NCBI GenBank assembly: GCA_950097015.1
Contig: CATNEN010000037.1
Location: 3,067,501-3,131,500, forward strand
Origin: Macrostomum hystrix
Taxonomy: Eukaryota; Platyhelminthes; Macrostomidae
Direction: 5' to 3'
Length of the DNA: 64,000 bases
Shown: positions 9,868 through 22,687 of the stretch, one piece after another
How the letters are laid out: every line of letters begins with the position of its first letter
Numbering within the stretch: position 1 is the first letter of the stretch
Made by a program: the position numbers and the translations under genes
Notes under the pieces: generated by a model
The model's database searches: none
Seen by the model: only the letters and a program-made list of their open reading frames with translations
What the model was told of the DNA's origin: nothing

Positions 9868-12800
9868 CTAGTTGTGAGCAGTCACCGTTCCCGGAGCAGT
9901 TGTCGACCCCCACAGACGCAGCTCAGCTCGAATCAGGTCCTCCAGGCGGATTCTAGTCTGACTTGGTGACTCAGCCGAGCTTGACGGTGCCCTCGCCAGA
10001 GCCAGCAGTCGGTAGAGAGCCGTGCGACGTTGCAGCTTGAGGCGTTCCAGCCTCTCCAGCGACATCAGCACCCGGTCGATGCCGTTGAGCGCGCCGCTGA
10101 CTCGTACCTCGAGTCGGTCGACCCGTCGCGTCAGAAAAGCCAAATCGTCACGCGAGACTCCGCCAATGGATCGGCGAGATCGTCCAGGGGGCGGCGGCGA
10201 AGCTCCTTCTTCGTCGTATTCGCCATCATATTCGTCTTCCGATTCTTCTTCATGCGGCGCAAGAGTCTTCGATACCGTCCCGCCTGCTTCGGCCGCGATC
10301 TCCTGGTCCAGTTTGGACTGCGGAAGTGAGTCGATTTGTCTGCCTTATCTTGTGACAGGATAGATAGATAGAAACTACAACAAAACTGCTCAACCTGTGT
10401 CACAGCCGCACCTATTGCTTGGTGTGTCCAAAAGCTGCGTACATCCGCATTTCAACCAAAGTTATTGTTTGGTATCCTATTTAATGTAATATTTATGTCT
10501 TGAAAAGGGGTAAGAATTTTCATGTATTTGGCTGAGATAAGAACTCCCGACCTCACAGTCAAAAAGTTCAAAGCTTTAGCCACTGGCCACAGCTCCATTA
10601 TCAAAGTAGTTTAATAATAACATCATCTAGGATCATTCTCGTTGCCACCACTACTGTTTTAACGAGTAAAAATCACAGTTAATCTCTTGGCAGTGTCGCC
10701 GCCTCCTCACCCTCTCTCCCTCCAAGTCGCACCGCATCTGCATTCGCTCAGCGACGCTGAGCGCCTGATCTCCGTCGGCGTCGTATTTGGCAAAGAGAGC
10801 CTCAATCTCCGCGTCTGCGAAGCCGTGCCTGCGGAGTACGCGATAGGAGGCGTCTTCACATTAACACGCTGACTGATAGACGAGGCTGGTGGCTCAGGGG
10901 GGGTAGTTTTGCTAGTCTCATATACTAATATCCTGTGGTGGGAACAGTATCGCTAAAACTTTATTCCGTTTTGGACAAACTTAAAAAATAAATTTTGCAT
11001 GCAACGTATTTTTGGTGATCAACTGGTAAACTACAAAGTAAGTAAGAATTTATTACCAAGCTTCGATTTACTAACATGTGAGAAGCACTTTAATAACGAA
11101 GGTAGTAGAAAGAAAACGTAGGGTTTTTCAAATACACACATTTTTCTGTATCTGTATCTCCCACAATATTCAACCATAAAAATCCAGATCATAGGCTAAA
11201 ATTTTACGCTATATCACCTATATCTAAGACGTAGTTTTTCTGTTCACAAAATTTCATTTTGTACCATTTCGGCTATAGTATTGATTATTATGCTAATTAT
11301 TCTATAATTTAACCAATATGAATTCGCCATGAGTTTTTTACAGAGCGATGTTAGTTGTCCTTGTCACCCGGGTCTTCGACGAGAATCGCTGAATATTTTG
11401 ACGATGCTGACGTCGGATGTCTAAGAAAGTTAGTTCATCGCTAATGGTAGCAAAATGTATCCATATGATGGACTTTGACGAAAATCTGCCGAATTGTTTT
11501 CAGAGCTATCGTGAAGTATAGGTATGGGTAATTGAAATTCCCCAGATGTTCTTTCACATAGGGCAAAAATTGCGTGTTGTTTCTACTGTTAATGAAAATA
11601 TTGCTACAAATTTTTTAACGATTAAGCGTAAAATTTATTTCGACAAAATCGTAAAATATTTTCGAAATAGCAGTTATCAGTAAATTAACCAAATAAAAAA
11701 GCGATTTCCTCTAGTCCACATACTGCTTAAACTCATCATTAACTTACGGCCTTAGCTGCTTGCGCCAGCCCTCAAAACTCAATGTTGCCTCGTCACCGCA
11801 ATGTAGAACGGCCCGCTGAATGTCCAGCACCTTCTGGCGCCTCGCTGACAGCTTGTTCAACAGCTTGTCGGCTCTCTGAAAATTTTCATCAGAGGAAACT
11901 TTCTTTCTTTGAAAATTTAGAGAGGGTCCATTGTAGGAAGCTTTACTTTTCCCATAGAATTGTTGTATATTATCCCTTCACTTTGGCCACAAAAATGCGT
12001 CTGAAGTTCACTAAACTACGCTAGACCAGATACTCTGCAGGTCTGACCCCAGGTTAATTTCATTTAATTTTTGCCACTAAGGCCATTTCCGCGCATCTAC
12101 CCACCCTGCGTAGAAATCTGGCTACATCGATGCCAGTACGCCCGCCGCCGTATTCATTTTCAGCTTTCACTTCTCCGAATTTCTCATTAATGATGGCCAG
12201 AAACATGTTTAATAAGATGAAGAACACAAAGAACACGTAGAGCAGAAAGTACACCGGCCCTATCACTCTGTTAGCCTGTTGCATCTTGTCGAAGTTCACG
12301 TCGCCCAGAATGATGCGAAACAGTGTGAACACGGACTGTTGAAAGTCTTGAAAGTCGTCGACCTGGGTGCCAAACACCAGATTGCCCAGCAGAGCAAAGG
12401 CGAAGAAGATAATGAAGAAGATGATGCAGAAGGCCAGTAGGTCCTTGGCGCACGAGCCTAGGGTGGCGTTCAGCATGGTCAACGTACGACTGAAGCGGAC
12501 ATACTTGAACAGCTTGATCCAAGCCAGGAATACGGCGATGGCGATGGCGTGGTTGAAGCAGGTCTGCCAGTAAGACAGCGAGACGAAGTTGGGACATTCC
12601 AGCGCGTCAGAAAGTAACTGTTGGAGCTTCTCGGATATCGCCACAATGCGATAAATATTGAAGCCGGCGCAAACATAGCAGACGATTAACAGTGCCAAAT
12701 CCAGCCAGTTGCTCAGCACCTTCAGGTAGGCCAGTCTCTGACGCCTGATCTCCATGACCTCCTGCACAGTGTAATAGCAGCACAAAGCGAGCAGGCAGCA

Positions 12801-15607
12801 CTCGCATGCCGCTATGAAATAGTCAAACGGTTCGGCGTAGCGGAGCAGCTTCAGGGACCGGAACTCCCACGATGTGACCACGCCACCTAGGGAAACCAGG
12901 AGGTTACAGAACAGTGCGGCAGACTCTACTCAACACTGACTCTCCTCCTCACTGACTCTATTCCTCACTGACTCTATTCCACACTGACTCTATTCCACAC
13001 TGACTCTACTCAACACTGACTCTCCTCCTCACTGACTCTATTCCACACTGACTCTATTCCACACTGACTCTACTCAACACTGACTCTACTCCTCACTGAC
13101 TCTATTCCACACTGACTCTATTCCACACTGACTCTACTCAACACTGGTTCTGCTCCACACTGACTATATTCCACACTGATTCTATTCCACACTGACTCTA
13201 CCTATGCGAGTAAATAGCATTACCTGTTGCTGGTATCTCGGCGATCAATCGCGCAACACAGAACAGATTCACATTGGGATTGTAGACGGTGAAGTCGATA
13301 AACACCGCCCTGGTGCCTCGGTCTAGCCAGAGTCCGTGGTACAGACTGCTCAAGATCTGCTCAGAGGCAGACCGATTTGGCTGCAGCAGCACTCGATAGC
13401 CTCCACCATCGTAGGTGCCCACCGAGCCGGAATAGCTCGTGCTGCCTATGCGGTTCCAACGAAAATTTCGCTTATACGCTCGCATTTCTACTAAAAGTAG
13501 GCTGATCCAACATTTCTATGCCCTTTCCAGCTCACCATCGAGACTGTCTGAGCTCTGATAAGTCCACGCCCTGCCGCTGCCGAAGGCGTTCTTGTCCTCG
13601 GCCCAAGATGAGTAGGGCCCGTAGCACCAGCCGATGACGTCGCGAAACGGTTGAGCAACTCTGCAGCTGCGGTTGCTGACTCGAACCTGGCGAATCTGAG
13701 CTACGCCAAGCAGGACACTTTCGTAGTAGATTGTGGGCTTCGGCTCCCATGCGCTGGAGTTCACTGATGCTGAACTGCTGCTGTTGCTGATGCCAAACAC
13801 ACCATCCAGCAGTGTACTGTTGGCGAACTGATGGTGACAAACCTGCTAGCTTGATTATGATCATTACATCTGCAGCCAGCGAGGAGGCAATTCTGCCCAT
13901 TTCGCTGACTCCTGAGCACACACGCTCACACAAGTGTGTACATCTACCCTGACTTTCTCATCGTCAGGCTGTGAACACTCTCACTGTGCCTTTAAGGTTG
14001 GCCTTCAAGGGCGTAAATTGCACGACAAGCCACCAAGCCTTCTCTCCGCGGCTGCGCCCCAAATGAATGTGGCCTCGCCGCGGAATCGAGCTCAGGGACC
14101 TTGGCGCGAGAGGAAAACTCGCTATACCGCTCTGCCACTCACCCTCCCTCGACGGGAGATAGAAAATTTGTACTTTTTTTCATACAAACTAGTGATCTTT
14201 TTTTCTTGGAAGCAGATCCAAAGCTCTTCTTTTGATACAACGCATACCTAGCATGTCTCTCATTTCTCCCACCTCCAATAAGAAACAGTTTCTGAATTTG
14301 TGCAGAATAAAGTGAAGATTTCCTATATTCGTAGTGTATTTATCGGCAAAAACGAGGTTCCTAAACTTTTCGAAGAAACGTTATTTCCTGACCTTCTATT
14401 CCTAGTGTTCATTGGCACACAGTTACACAGGAATTGTGCACATATTCCCTGGGTAAGAAATTCTTAAAAGTCTATCACTGCTCCTTAACATCGAATTTAA
14501 GGGTAGAATCGTCAAAAAACTCACAGTCCACCAGTCCTTGATGGAGTTCATACTAGCAAAGGTTGTAGTGTCATTGCCGATTGGTACGTTTAAAAATATG
14601 CCACTGATTGTCTGCGTATAATTGTACATGCTGATGCTGCGCGTGCCGAAGGCCACTAAAAATTAGGTGGTGTTGCAAAAAAATCGCCCACTTCTCTCCC
14701 TGATCCTCTCCTTCTCTCCCTGACCCTCTCCTTCTCTCCCTGACCCTCTCCTTCTCTCCTTACCCTCTCCTCCACTCCGCTGACCCTCTCCTTCTCTCCC
14801 TGACACTCTCCGTCTCTCCCTGACCCTCTCCGTCTCTCCTCCTTCTCTCCCTGACCCTCTCCTTCTCTCCCTGACCCTCTCCTTTTCTCCCTGACCCTCT
14901 CTTTCTCTCCCTGACCCTCTGCGTTTCTCCCTGACCCTCTCCTTTTCTCCCTGACCCTCTCCTTTTCTCCCTGACCCTCTGCGTTTCTCCCTGACCCTCT
15001 CCTTTTCTCCCTGACCCTCTCCTTTTCTCCCTGACCCTCTCCTTTTCTCCCTGACCCTCTCCTTCTCTCCCTGACCCTCTGCGTTTCTCCCTGACCCTCT
15101 GCGTTTCTCCCTGACCCTCTCCTTTTCTCCCTGACCCTCTCCTTTTCTCCCTGACCCTCTCCTTTTCTCCCTGACCCTCTCCTTCTCTCCCTGACCCTCT
15201 CCTCCTCTCCCCTGACCCTCTCTTCCTCTCCCTGAACCTCTCCTCCTCTCCCCTGACCCTTTACTAGTCCTCCCTGACCTGAATTCTCTATCTGCCCTCT
15301 CCTGTCCTGTCCTGTCCGACCTTCGAATTTATCATCGGCAAATTATCTCACCGACAGTCAGCAACGCCAAGAAGCAGCAGTAGATGGCCAGCTCTCTCAG
15401 CGTAGCCTTCACGCTGCTGTCTTCATCCAGATTGGCTGCAGAATTTTCCAATTCTTTGTCGGTCTTAGCAACCGCCTGGCAGCACCATCCAACGCAGCGT
15501 TTATCGCCGTCCTCTTTCGGCACCGCATCAGCCGGGGCTTCCACACTTTGCACCGCTTGAGCTGTCACTTCAGCGTTTCTTATCGCGCACTGACTCTCTG
15601 AACTCAT
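9868..15607 (-). CDS. PKD2: Polycystin-2 (TRPP) cation channel, 8 exons, 807 aa
   Basis: Exons: 15607-15352, 14655-14525, 13827-13536, 13490-13224, 12886-12105, 11875-11748, 10828-10711 and 10317-9868; every phase closes and the total is 808 codons. Polycystin-2 is a Ca2+-permeable cation channel of cilia and ER. Residues about 71-88 form S1 and 100-315 the extracellular TOP/polycystin domain (YYESVLLGVAQIRQ, WLDRGTRAVFIDF). Residues 318-560 hold S2-S6 with the pore LGD at about 509-511 (FRIILGDVNF). A C-terminal EF-hand has the loop DADGDQALSVAE. The last exon carries an acidic linker and the coiled coil (LTRRVDRLEVRV... SLERLERLKLQRR) used for assembly. The N terminus is about 65 residues before S1, much shorter than in the human protein. 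The ATG at 15607 gives the only in-frame start seen. Four introns carry minisatellites or SINE sequence. Alternative acceptors exist for exon 7, but only CGCAG|G aligns with the family. Confidence 0.93.
10520..10595 (-). mobile_element. Decayed tRNA-derived SINE head in PKD2 intron 7
   Basis: On the minus strand, GTGGCCAGTGGCTAAAGC and GAGGTCGGGAGTTC resemble A and B boxes spaced as in SINE-B. The rest is not recognisable, so it may be a fragment of SINE-B or another family. Confidence 0.45.
12925..13200. repeat. 16-bp minisatellite in PKD2 intron 4
   Basis: About 17 units of CTGACTCTATTCCACA with variants CTACTCAACA and CTCCTCCTCA. It almost fills the intron 13223-12887. Confidence 0.92.
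13866..14147 (-). mobile_element. SINE-A, 3'-truncated copy in PKD2 intron 2
   Basis: It matches the other SINE-A copies from the head (CTCTGCCACT, near 14140) to the CTGCAGCCAGCGAGG segment. It lacks the terminal CAGCCCTCCTGC and tail. It lies in the intron 14524-13828, in the sense orientation of PKD2. Confidence 0.85.
14690..15300. repeat. 20-bp minisatellite in PKD2 intron 1
   Basis: About 30 units of CTGACCCTCTCCTTTTCTCC, with CTCC/TTCC/GCGT variants that recur in blocks. It occupies most of the intron 15351-14656. Confidence 0.93.
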
Positions 15608-15704
15608 GATGCCAACCTTTAGTTGCCTTTATTGCTTGGCCTATCTTTTTAAAGACAGATTCGGAATTGAAGAATATACCAGACTGTTGATTTGCGACTT
15701 TGTC

Positions 15705-16200
15705 CTTGACTGATGCCATGTCACTCTGACTCTCCCACTGTCACTCTGACTCTCATAATCTCACTCCGACTCTCACACTGTCACTCCGACTGTCACACTG
15801 TCCTTCTGACTCTCACACGGTCACTCTGACTCTCACACTGTCACTCTGACTCTCACACTGTCACTCTGACTCTCACACTGTCACACTGACACTCACACTG
15901 TCACTCTGACTCTCACACTGTCACTCTGACTCTCACACTGTCACTCTGACTCTCACACTGTCACTCTGACTCTCACACTGTCACTCTGACTCTCACACTG
16001 TCACTCTGACTCTCACACTGTCACTCTGACTCTCACACTGTCACTCTGACTCTCACACTGTCACTCTGACTCTCACACTGTCACTCTGACTCTCACACTG
16101 TCACTCCGACTCTCACACTGTCACTCCGACTCTCATACTGTCACCCTGACTCTCACACTGTCACTATGACTCTTACAATGTCACTCTATTGTCACACTTT
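15705..16200. repeat. 20-bp minisatellite upstream of PKD2
   Basis: About 24 units of CACTGTCACTCTGACTCTCA, most regular in the middle and degraded at both edges. It starts about 100 bp upstream of the PKD2 start codon. Confidence 0.93.
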
Positions 16201-17160
16201 TCCTATGACTGTCACACGATCACAACCTCTATTAGAACTACGAGTCTGCAAATATTTCTCACTCAAAAATCTTTAAAATCTTAACCGTCTAAAAGTTTGT
16301 GTTGGCTTTTTAGTTTCTCACCTTGAACTTTGCTGGTTTTCGTTAAAATTTATATTTTACTTGCTTTTTTGTCGATCTATTTTCTCACTATCCATGAATT
16401 CATACTGCTATTTATTTAGAAATTTTCCATAGCAACTAGGACTGAGTGATTCAACTGAGAAAGCTGTACTCAAGTAGCCTCATAACGCTTAAAAACCTCA
16501 CTGAATCGCGACATATAGAAACCATCATACAGATTAACTCGATTAGCCAAATGAGATAGGCAATTATTTTTGCTTTTGTAACCTTTTCGATTCTACAATG
16601 ACCAGGCAAATGTATGCTCTGTTGTCCTAGTTTCCATGGCAACCAGATAATTGAATCAAAGCTAATAATTGTCAGCACGGGATTTAAGAATGAAAGCACC
16701 ATTGAGCACACAGAAAAGAGTGGACCATTGTTATTCAAATAGAAGCATAACAGCAATGGAATTGTCCTGCAACGGACACTTTTTAAGCCGCACACTTTAT
16801 TCTTTAAGCTCACTATCTGATAGCAATGAAAATCGCATTATATTTCAGTCAGTTTTAAAGCAAAAAAACGGTACCTAAATATGCTACTGACATATAAAAT
16901 AATAAGTAGTATATAAGTAAAGTGGAAAGAAGCATATATAATATTAGAAAACTTAAGTTTAACAAAAAATTGAAAAATTCTGAAAACAAATATGCATCGA
17001 TTTCCAAAGCCATCTAAAGAGAGTTCAGATAATTTCCCGATAAATATTTTTCCTTTAGTGTCTTCAAACGATAAATCATTTTTTATAAAAGGCCACTACG
17101 ACGAAAGGTTTCAGGGTAATTCTTTCATATGTAGTAATTTTAACGCGAATATATTTTTTG
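16201..17160. other. No gene recognised
   Basis: AT-rich spacer between two minus-strand genes. Short frames at 16451-16878 show no family resemblance. Confidence 0.6.
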
Positions 17161-20100
17161 TCATTGCGAACTGCCTTCGCCGATAAGTTTCAGCAGGCCA
17201 TCAAGATAGACGCCCCCAGCGAAGCCGCGAAGGCAGCTTGCCAACTCGTCACCGTGGGCGGCACTGAAGGCCGTCTTGATCTGGACCATGTCCACTTCGC
17301 AGCGGCCGATGATGACGCGAAGGACAACGCGGTCATCGCGGTCTGAAAAAAGCAGTTAAAAAGTTTCAAAAAAAAATATCCTTAACTTGCTATGTGTCCA
17401 AATTAAAAATGTATTGCTCCATTTCCGAACCTTTCCCTTCCTGAAGGTTTCCCTTGCTGAAGGTTTCCCTTCCTGAAGGTTTCCCTTCCAGAAGGTTTCC
17501 TATCCTGAAGGTTTCCCTTCCTGAAGGTTTCCCTTCCTGAAGGTTTCCAATCCTGAAGGTTTCCAATCCTGAAGGTTTCCAATCCTGAAGGTTTCCCTTC
17601 CTGAAGGTTTCCTATCCTGAAGGTTTCCCTTCCTGAAGGTTTCCCTTCCTGAAGGTTTCCCATTCCTGAAGGTTTCCTATCCTGAAGGTTTCCCTTCCTG
17701 AAGGTTTCCCTTCCTGAAGGTTTTCCATTCTGAAGGTTCCCCATCCTGAAGGTTTCCAATCCTGAAGGTTTCCAATCCTGAAGGTTTCCCATCCTGAAGT
17801 TTTCCTATCCTAACTGCCCTAGCCATCACAGCTCACAGGTGCCGTGAACCGCCTTGTTGAGCAGGCTCGCAAAGTAGGCCGGCCGATTGCAGAGACACCT
17901 GAGCAGTGTGAGCAGTCGTTTTCTACTCGCCCCAGCCGGCACCCGGAGCTTCACCAGCGCCTCCAGATTGGCCACCCCGCTGCCGCCTCCTTGGCTGTCG
18001 TCGCCGCACAGCAACCGCTGGCACTCGGCTAACGCAGCCCGCAGGTGGGCATTGCTCCGCTCCGCTAGAAGCTCCGTCAGGCGCCCACCAGCTGGCCAGC
18101 CGACCGGGCCTTCGTCAGCCAGTGCGCGGCCGTCGCGTCGCGCCTGTTCGCTGTCGTAGACGGCGCCCTCAGGACGGCTGCGGCCCGCGAGACCGTTTAA
18201 CAGCGAGCGGAACGGGCCACCAATGCCTTCCAGGGCGTCTTCGGTGAAGCTGCGACCGTACACTGCGATAGAAGTTTGAAAATTTGGAATTTAGCAGCTG
18301 TTAACAAACTCGGATATTGGATTAAACACAATGATAAAAAAATGGTATCAAGCAGTTTTCACGAAACAACTTCGGGCCATTCGCAACATGACTTGGTGCT
18401 CGTAGTCAATGGGAAAGCGCCTAACATTTCTCAAGGTCGTTCTATAACATGCAAACAACTGATGAACGTGGTGAAAATTGACCTTGAATCTAATTGGCTG
18501 TGAGGTCGGTCACGTGATTTGTTTGAGGGTGACGAATAAAACGGTCACTATACGCTTAAGACCGAGATGATGCAGACACTGTGGTCGACCAGCTGATGAA
18601 ATTTTAACGCTCGACAAAGGCAAAGCTGTACTAAGCTGCATTGCTGATAGTCCAGTAAGGGTGTACAGTAAATCTTTCTTGGCCAATCAAATGCAAGTTT
18701 CTCTCACTCTGCTGATAGGCCATCTTCGCAGCTTCAATTTTCGACTGAGTCCTTGAGCACAGCAGCTCAATCAAGCTGGTCTCGTCAGCCTGCGGCGAAT
18801 CCAAAGCCAGCCTGAGCTGGCAGGCGTCAAACTCGGCTGGCCCTAGGCAGAGCAGGCCGCACAGTCGGTCAAAATCGGAGCCGACTTCAGAGGCGCCGGG
18901 CGGCGAGAATTTCGCTGACAATCGCTGGCCATCCGGGTCGATTGTGGCGAAGGCGGCAGAGATGGCCGCTCTCTGCCAGGATGAGCGGCTGGTCAGTAGG
19001 TCCACCACAGTCTGCTCGTCTGGAGGCGACTCTGGGAAATGGATTTGAAGTGACATTAGAGTTCAGAGAGGAGAGGAGAGGAGAGGAGAGGAGAGGAGAG
19101 GAGAGGAGAGGAGAGGAGAGGAGAGGAGAGGAGAGGAGAGGAGAGGAGAGGAGAGGAGAGGAGAGGAGAGGAGAGGAGAGGAGAGGAGAGGAGAGGAGAG
19201 GAGAGGAGAGGAGAGGAGAGGAGAGGAGAGGAGAGGAGAGGAGAGGAGAGGAGAGGAGAGGAGAGGAGAGGAGAGGAGAGGAGAGGAGAGGAGAGAGTTG
19301 AGAAGACGAAAGGAGAGTAAGAATGAGAAAATGGAAATCTCACCAATGAGGGCTCGTTGAATGACCGCGGCGTCATCGGCAGACTTAAAGTCCACAGCCG
19401 GTGCCAGTGTGCCCATCTGTTCCCGTTTGGCTTCTTCAACCATGCCGAGGAGCTGCTCGGTGCGTTCCCACATTGTGGTAGGCGGCTGGTTCGAATCTTC
19501 CATCATTGCGCGCACAGACGACATTATATCCAGCGAGTCCTGCGGAGCAACGGACGGGTGGATTGTATTAGGCGAGAACTACAGGTGGTCTAACTCTAGA
19601 GCCCGAAGCAATTAGAAGGAACTGGGTGTGTAGGAAGAACTATAGGATGGGTAGAGAGCGAGCTGGCTGCAGATAAGAGAGGCCTAGCTGGGTAGGGAGT
19701 GAGGTGGCTGCTGATAAGACAGGCCAAGCTGGGTTGGGAGTGAGGTGGCTGCTGATAAGAGAGGCCTAGCTGGGTAGGGAGTGAGGTGGCTGCTGATAAG
19801 AGAGGCCTGGATGGGTAGGAAGTGAGGTGACTGTATAAAAGAGAGGCCTGGATGGGCATTGGATGGATTGAGTTAGTAAGAGAGGCCTGGATGGGCAGGG
19901 GAGTGGGATCACTGTTTAACATACTTTAGATAGTGTAGCGAATTATTCAGTAAAATCCCATATTTTACGAGCCAATATGGTATACGAGCTAGCAACGTAC
20001 AGGCCCAGCGAGTGACATAAATCGGCCCCTGGAGGCAGTCATAAAGCTGTCATCCTCTGGCACAGCCGACTCCTCTGTCTTTACCGCGATGCGCACAACT

Positions 20101-21036
20101 TTTGACTCTCGACGCTGCTCTGTTGATGGAGCAGGCGGCGATTGCGGCTTTGGCGGCAGTGTCGCTACTGGCTCCGTCTTCTGGCGCGGTCGTTGCATTT
20201 TTATTGACAAAGTGTACGCATCCGGCGACTGGTTTAGCTCTGCCGATGTGATCTTCAAATTCACGAGTATTATCTTATGCAAAACTTTGATTTAAATTTT
20301 CTACCCCATTCAGCCAATCAGATAAAAACCTGCCCGCCATCCCATATTAAAAACTCCAATCCTTCCCCCATTAGCCAATTAGATCACCCCATCAACTCCT
20401 CGCTCTCTTCCTCGCTCAGCCAATCAGATATATTCATGCCCCACCACCCCATTAAAATCGTCGACCCTAATTCTTGTATTAGTTGTCAGCTTACCGACTG
20501 CGGCTGCAGGCGAGCGCTTTTTAGTTGCTGCGCGAACTCACTGTCACCGCTGTTGCGACCGTACTGCAGTAGGCCGGCGTACACTCGCTGAAGCTGTGAT
20601 TTTAATTCGTCATCGCTGCCAGCTGATGTTGCTGACTTGACAACTGGAGTTGGCGGATGTAGCGGCGCAGGCGGCTGCGGAGGCTGCAGTTATTTTATAA
20701 TGGAAACGATCAAGAACTCGTAAGTCTACGAGTATACTTAGTGCTCAAACATACAGCAATCCTAATATTACCTGGGCGACTTTCTCAACCGCAAGAGCTG
20801 GGGGCTCAGCTTCGCCGTCCTTCATCGGTCGAAGCTTCCACTTGCCACCGCCGAACAGGTTAATCTGTGTGCCACCACAGCAGCATCTGGCGGCGGGGGC
20901 GACGGAGGCGGCCGCTGGTTTTGGCGAGTGCTTAGAAGACTCTACGGACGACGATGGCGATGGCGGAGCTTCCAGCAGTTTTTCCTCGCGACGAGTACAG
21001 GCCTCTGCCATTGTCTGATCGTCATCACTCTCTGAC

Positions 21037-21074
<38 letters not shown>

Positions 21075-22687
21075 AGTTACGCTACTCAAGCTAGAGCTGC
21101 TCAGCAGGTCGGATTGTGGCGCCCCGGCTTCAGTCGAGGCCGTGTCGTATCGCCAAGGTCGACAGTGGAATTCCGCCACCTTCAATGTGATGAAATTGCT
21201 GGGTTAAAAATACACAGGATATTCAGAAATCAAATGAGCTTTCTTCTTGGGGATTTTTTTTCCAACACACCTCCGTGGCGCTGCAGTTTAGTCCGTCGCA
21301 GTGGCGCCTTCTTCGACAGCCGCCAACTACAGCAACGGCCTGCACAGTCCGTTTGCCAGGGTTCAGGCAGAATGGCCCCTCATAGAGGAATGTCACCTCG
21401 CGACGACTGCGTCCGTCCGTGTCCCAGCGATGCACCGGGTCAGGCTCCGTGCCATCGGTGGTGAAGTAGATCTCAAGCGGCTCGTCTGGGCCAACGGCTG
21501 CACTGCAGTCGCGACGGTGACAGGTGCAGCCGCAGCCTCTGAGAGCCTGGTGTTGCTGGCAGCGGGAGTCTGGCATCGGGCGTGTTGAATTGGGGTGGGT
21601 CGTGATAGCGTCTACTTCGCATCAGAGCCGATTAGACAGGGTCTAGTTTATCAGAGCCAATGAGACATGGTCTAGTTTATCAGAGCCGATGAGACATGGT
21701 CTAGTTTATCAGAGCCAATGAGACAGGGTCTGGTTTATCAGAACCAATGAGACAGGGTCTGGTTTATCAAAGCCAATGAGACAGGGTCTATTTTATCAGA
21801 GCCAATGAGACAGGGTCTGGTTTATCAGAGCCAATGAGACAGGGTCTAGTTTATCAGAGCCAATGAGACAGGGTCTGGTTCATCAGAGCCAATGAGACAG
21901 GGTCTGGTTTATCAGCTAGCCAATGAGACAGGGTCTAGTTTATCAGAGCCAATGAGACAGGGTCTGGTTTATCAGAGCCAATGAGACAGGGTCTAGTTTA
22001 TCAGAGCCAATGAGACAGGGTCTGGTTCATCAGAGCCAATGAGACAGGGTCTGGTTTATCAGCTAGCCAATGAGACAGGGTCTAGTTTATCAGAGCCAAT
22101 GAGACAGGGTCTGGTTTATCAGAGCCAATCAGACAGGGTCTGGTTTATCAGAGCCAATGAGACAGGGTCTAGTTTATCAGAGCCAATGAGACAGGGTCTA
22201 GTTTATCAGAGCCAATCAGACAGGGTCTGGTTTATCAGAGCCAATGAGACAGGTTTTGGTTTATCAGAGCCAATCAGACGGGGTCTGGTTTATCAGAGCC
22301 AATCAGACAGGGTCTGGTTTATCAGAGCCAATCAGACGGGGTCTGGTTTATCAGAGCCAATGAGACAGGGTCTGGTTTATCAGAGCCAATGAGACAGGGT
22401 CTGGTTTATCAGAGCCAATCAGACAGGGTCTGGTTTATCAGAGCCAATCAGACGGGGTCTGGTTTATCAGAGCCAATGAGACAGGGTCCAGTTTATCAGA
22501 ACCAATCAGAACTATCAGATTTCTTGAAACTGCTCATCTCACCAGCCAATCCGATGATCTCAATCCTGGTTGCCGTGTCCACCCGCCAAGCGCGCCGTCG
22601 CCTATCAAATCGGCACCTGTCGCCTGGAATTGGCCGGATCAGTGGCGGTTCGGGGGGCATCGCGGGTGCCGCCACCGCTGCCGACAT
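17161..22687 (-). CDS. Chitobiase-C-terminal-like domain + annexin core, 9-exon model, 806 aa
   Basis: Exons: 22687-22543, 21569-21271, 21179-20772, 20683-20495, about 20252-20001, 19539-19344, 19031-18708, 18262-17837 and 17342-17161; all phases close. Residues about 20-150 resemble the chitobiase/hexosaminidase C-terminal fold found at the N terminus of DZANK1 (LEIYFTTDGTEP, then a strand series to VQAVAVVGGCRRR). Exons 3-5 are low complexity (poly-Ser from a CTG run, CCCGG) plus a helical patch (LKSQLQRVYAGLLQYGRNSG). Exons 6-9 are a full annexin core: DEQTVVDLLTSRSSWQRAAI, DETSLIELLCSRTQSKI, GRLTELLAERSNAHLRAAL and VVLRVIIGRCEVDMVQIKTA start the four repeats. Annexins bind membranes through Ca2+; here the GxGT loops are replaced (GESPPDE, DSPQADE, GWPAGG, GTYRDD), so Ca2+ binding is doubtful. 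The start of exon 5 is ambiguous (20252 or 20228). Alternatively two genes: exon 5 could read 18 nt further to TAG at 19989, and the annexin could start at ATG 19524. Confidence 0.7.
17420..17815. repeat. 16-bp minisatellite in the last intron of the annexin gene
   Basis: About 24 units of CTGAAGGTTTCCCTTC with variants CCAATC and CTATC. It lies in the intron 17836-17343. Confidence 0.93.
19066..19297. repeat. Pure pentanucleotide (GAGAG)n, about 46 copies
   Basis: An uninterrupted purine tract in the intron 19343-19032 of the annexin gene. The transcript strand would be CTCTC-rich. Confidence 0.97.
19640..19910. repeat. ~41-bp minisatellite between the N-terminal and annexin exons
   Basis: Five to six units containing GGTGGCTGCTGATAAGAGAG and GCCTAGCTGGGTAGGGAGT. 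It occupies the presumed intron 20000-19540. Confidence 0.9.
21610..22505. repeat. 29-bp minisatellite in the first intron of the annexin-fusion gene
   Basis: About 30 units of GAGCCAATGAGACAGGGTCT followed by GGTTTATCA. Variants include CAATCAGAC and two copies with a GCTAGCC insertion, which recur about 145 bp apart and point to block duplications. It fills most of the intron 22542-21570. Confidence 0.94.
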
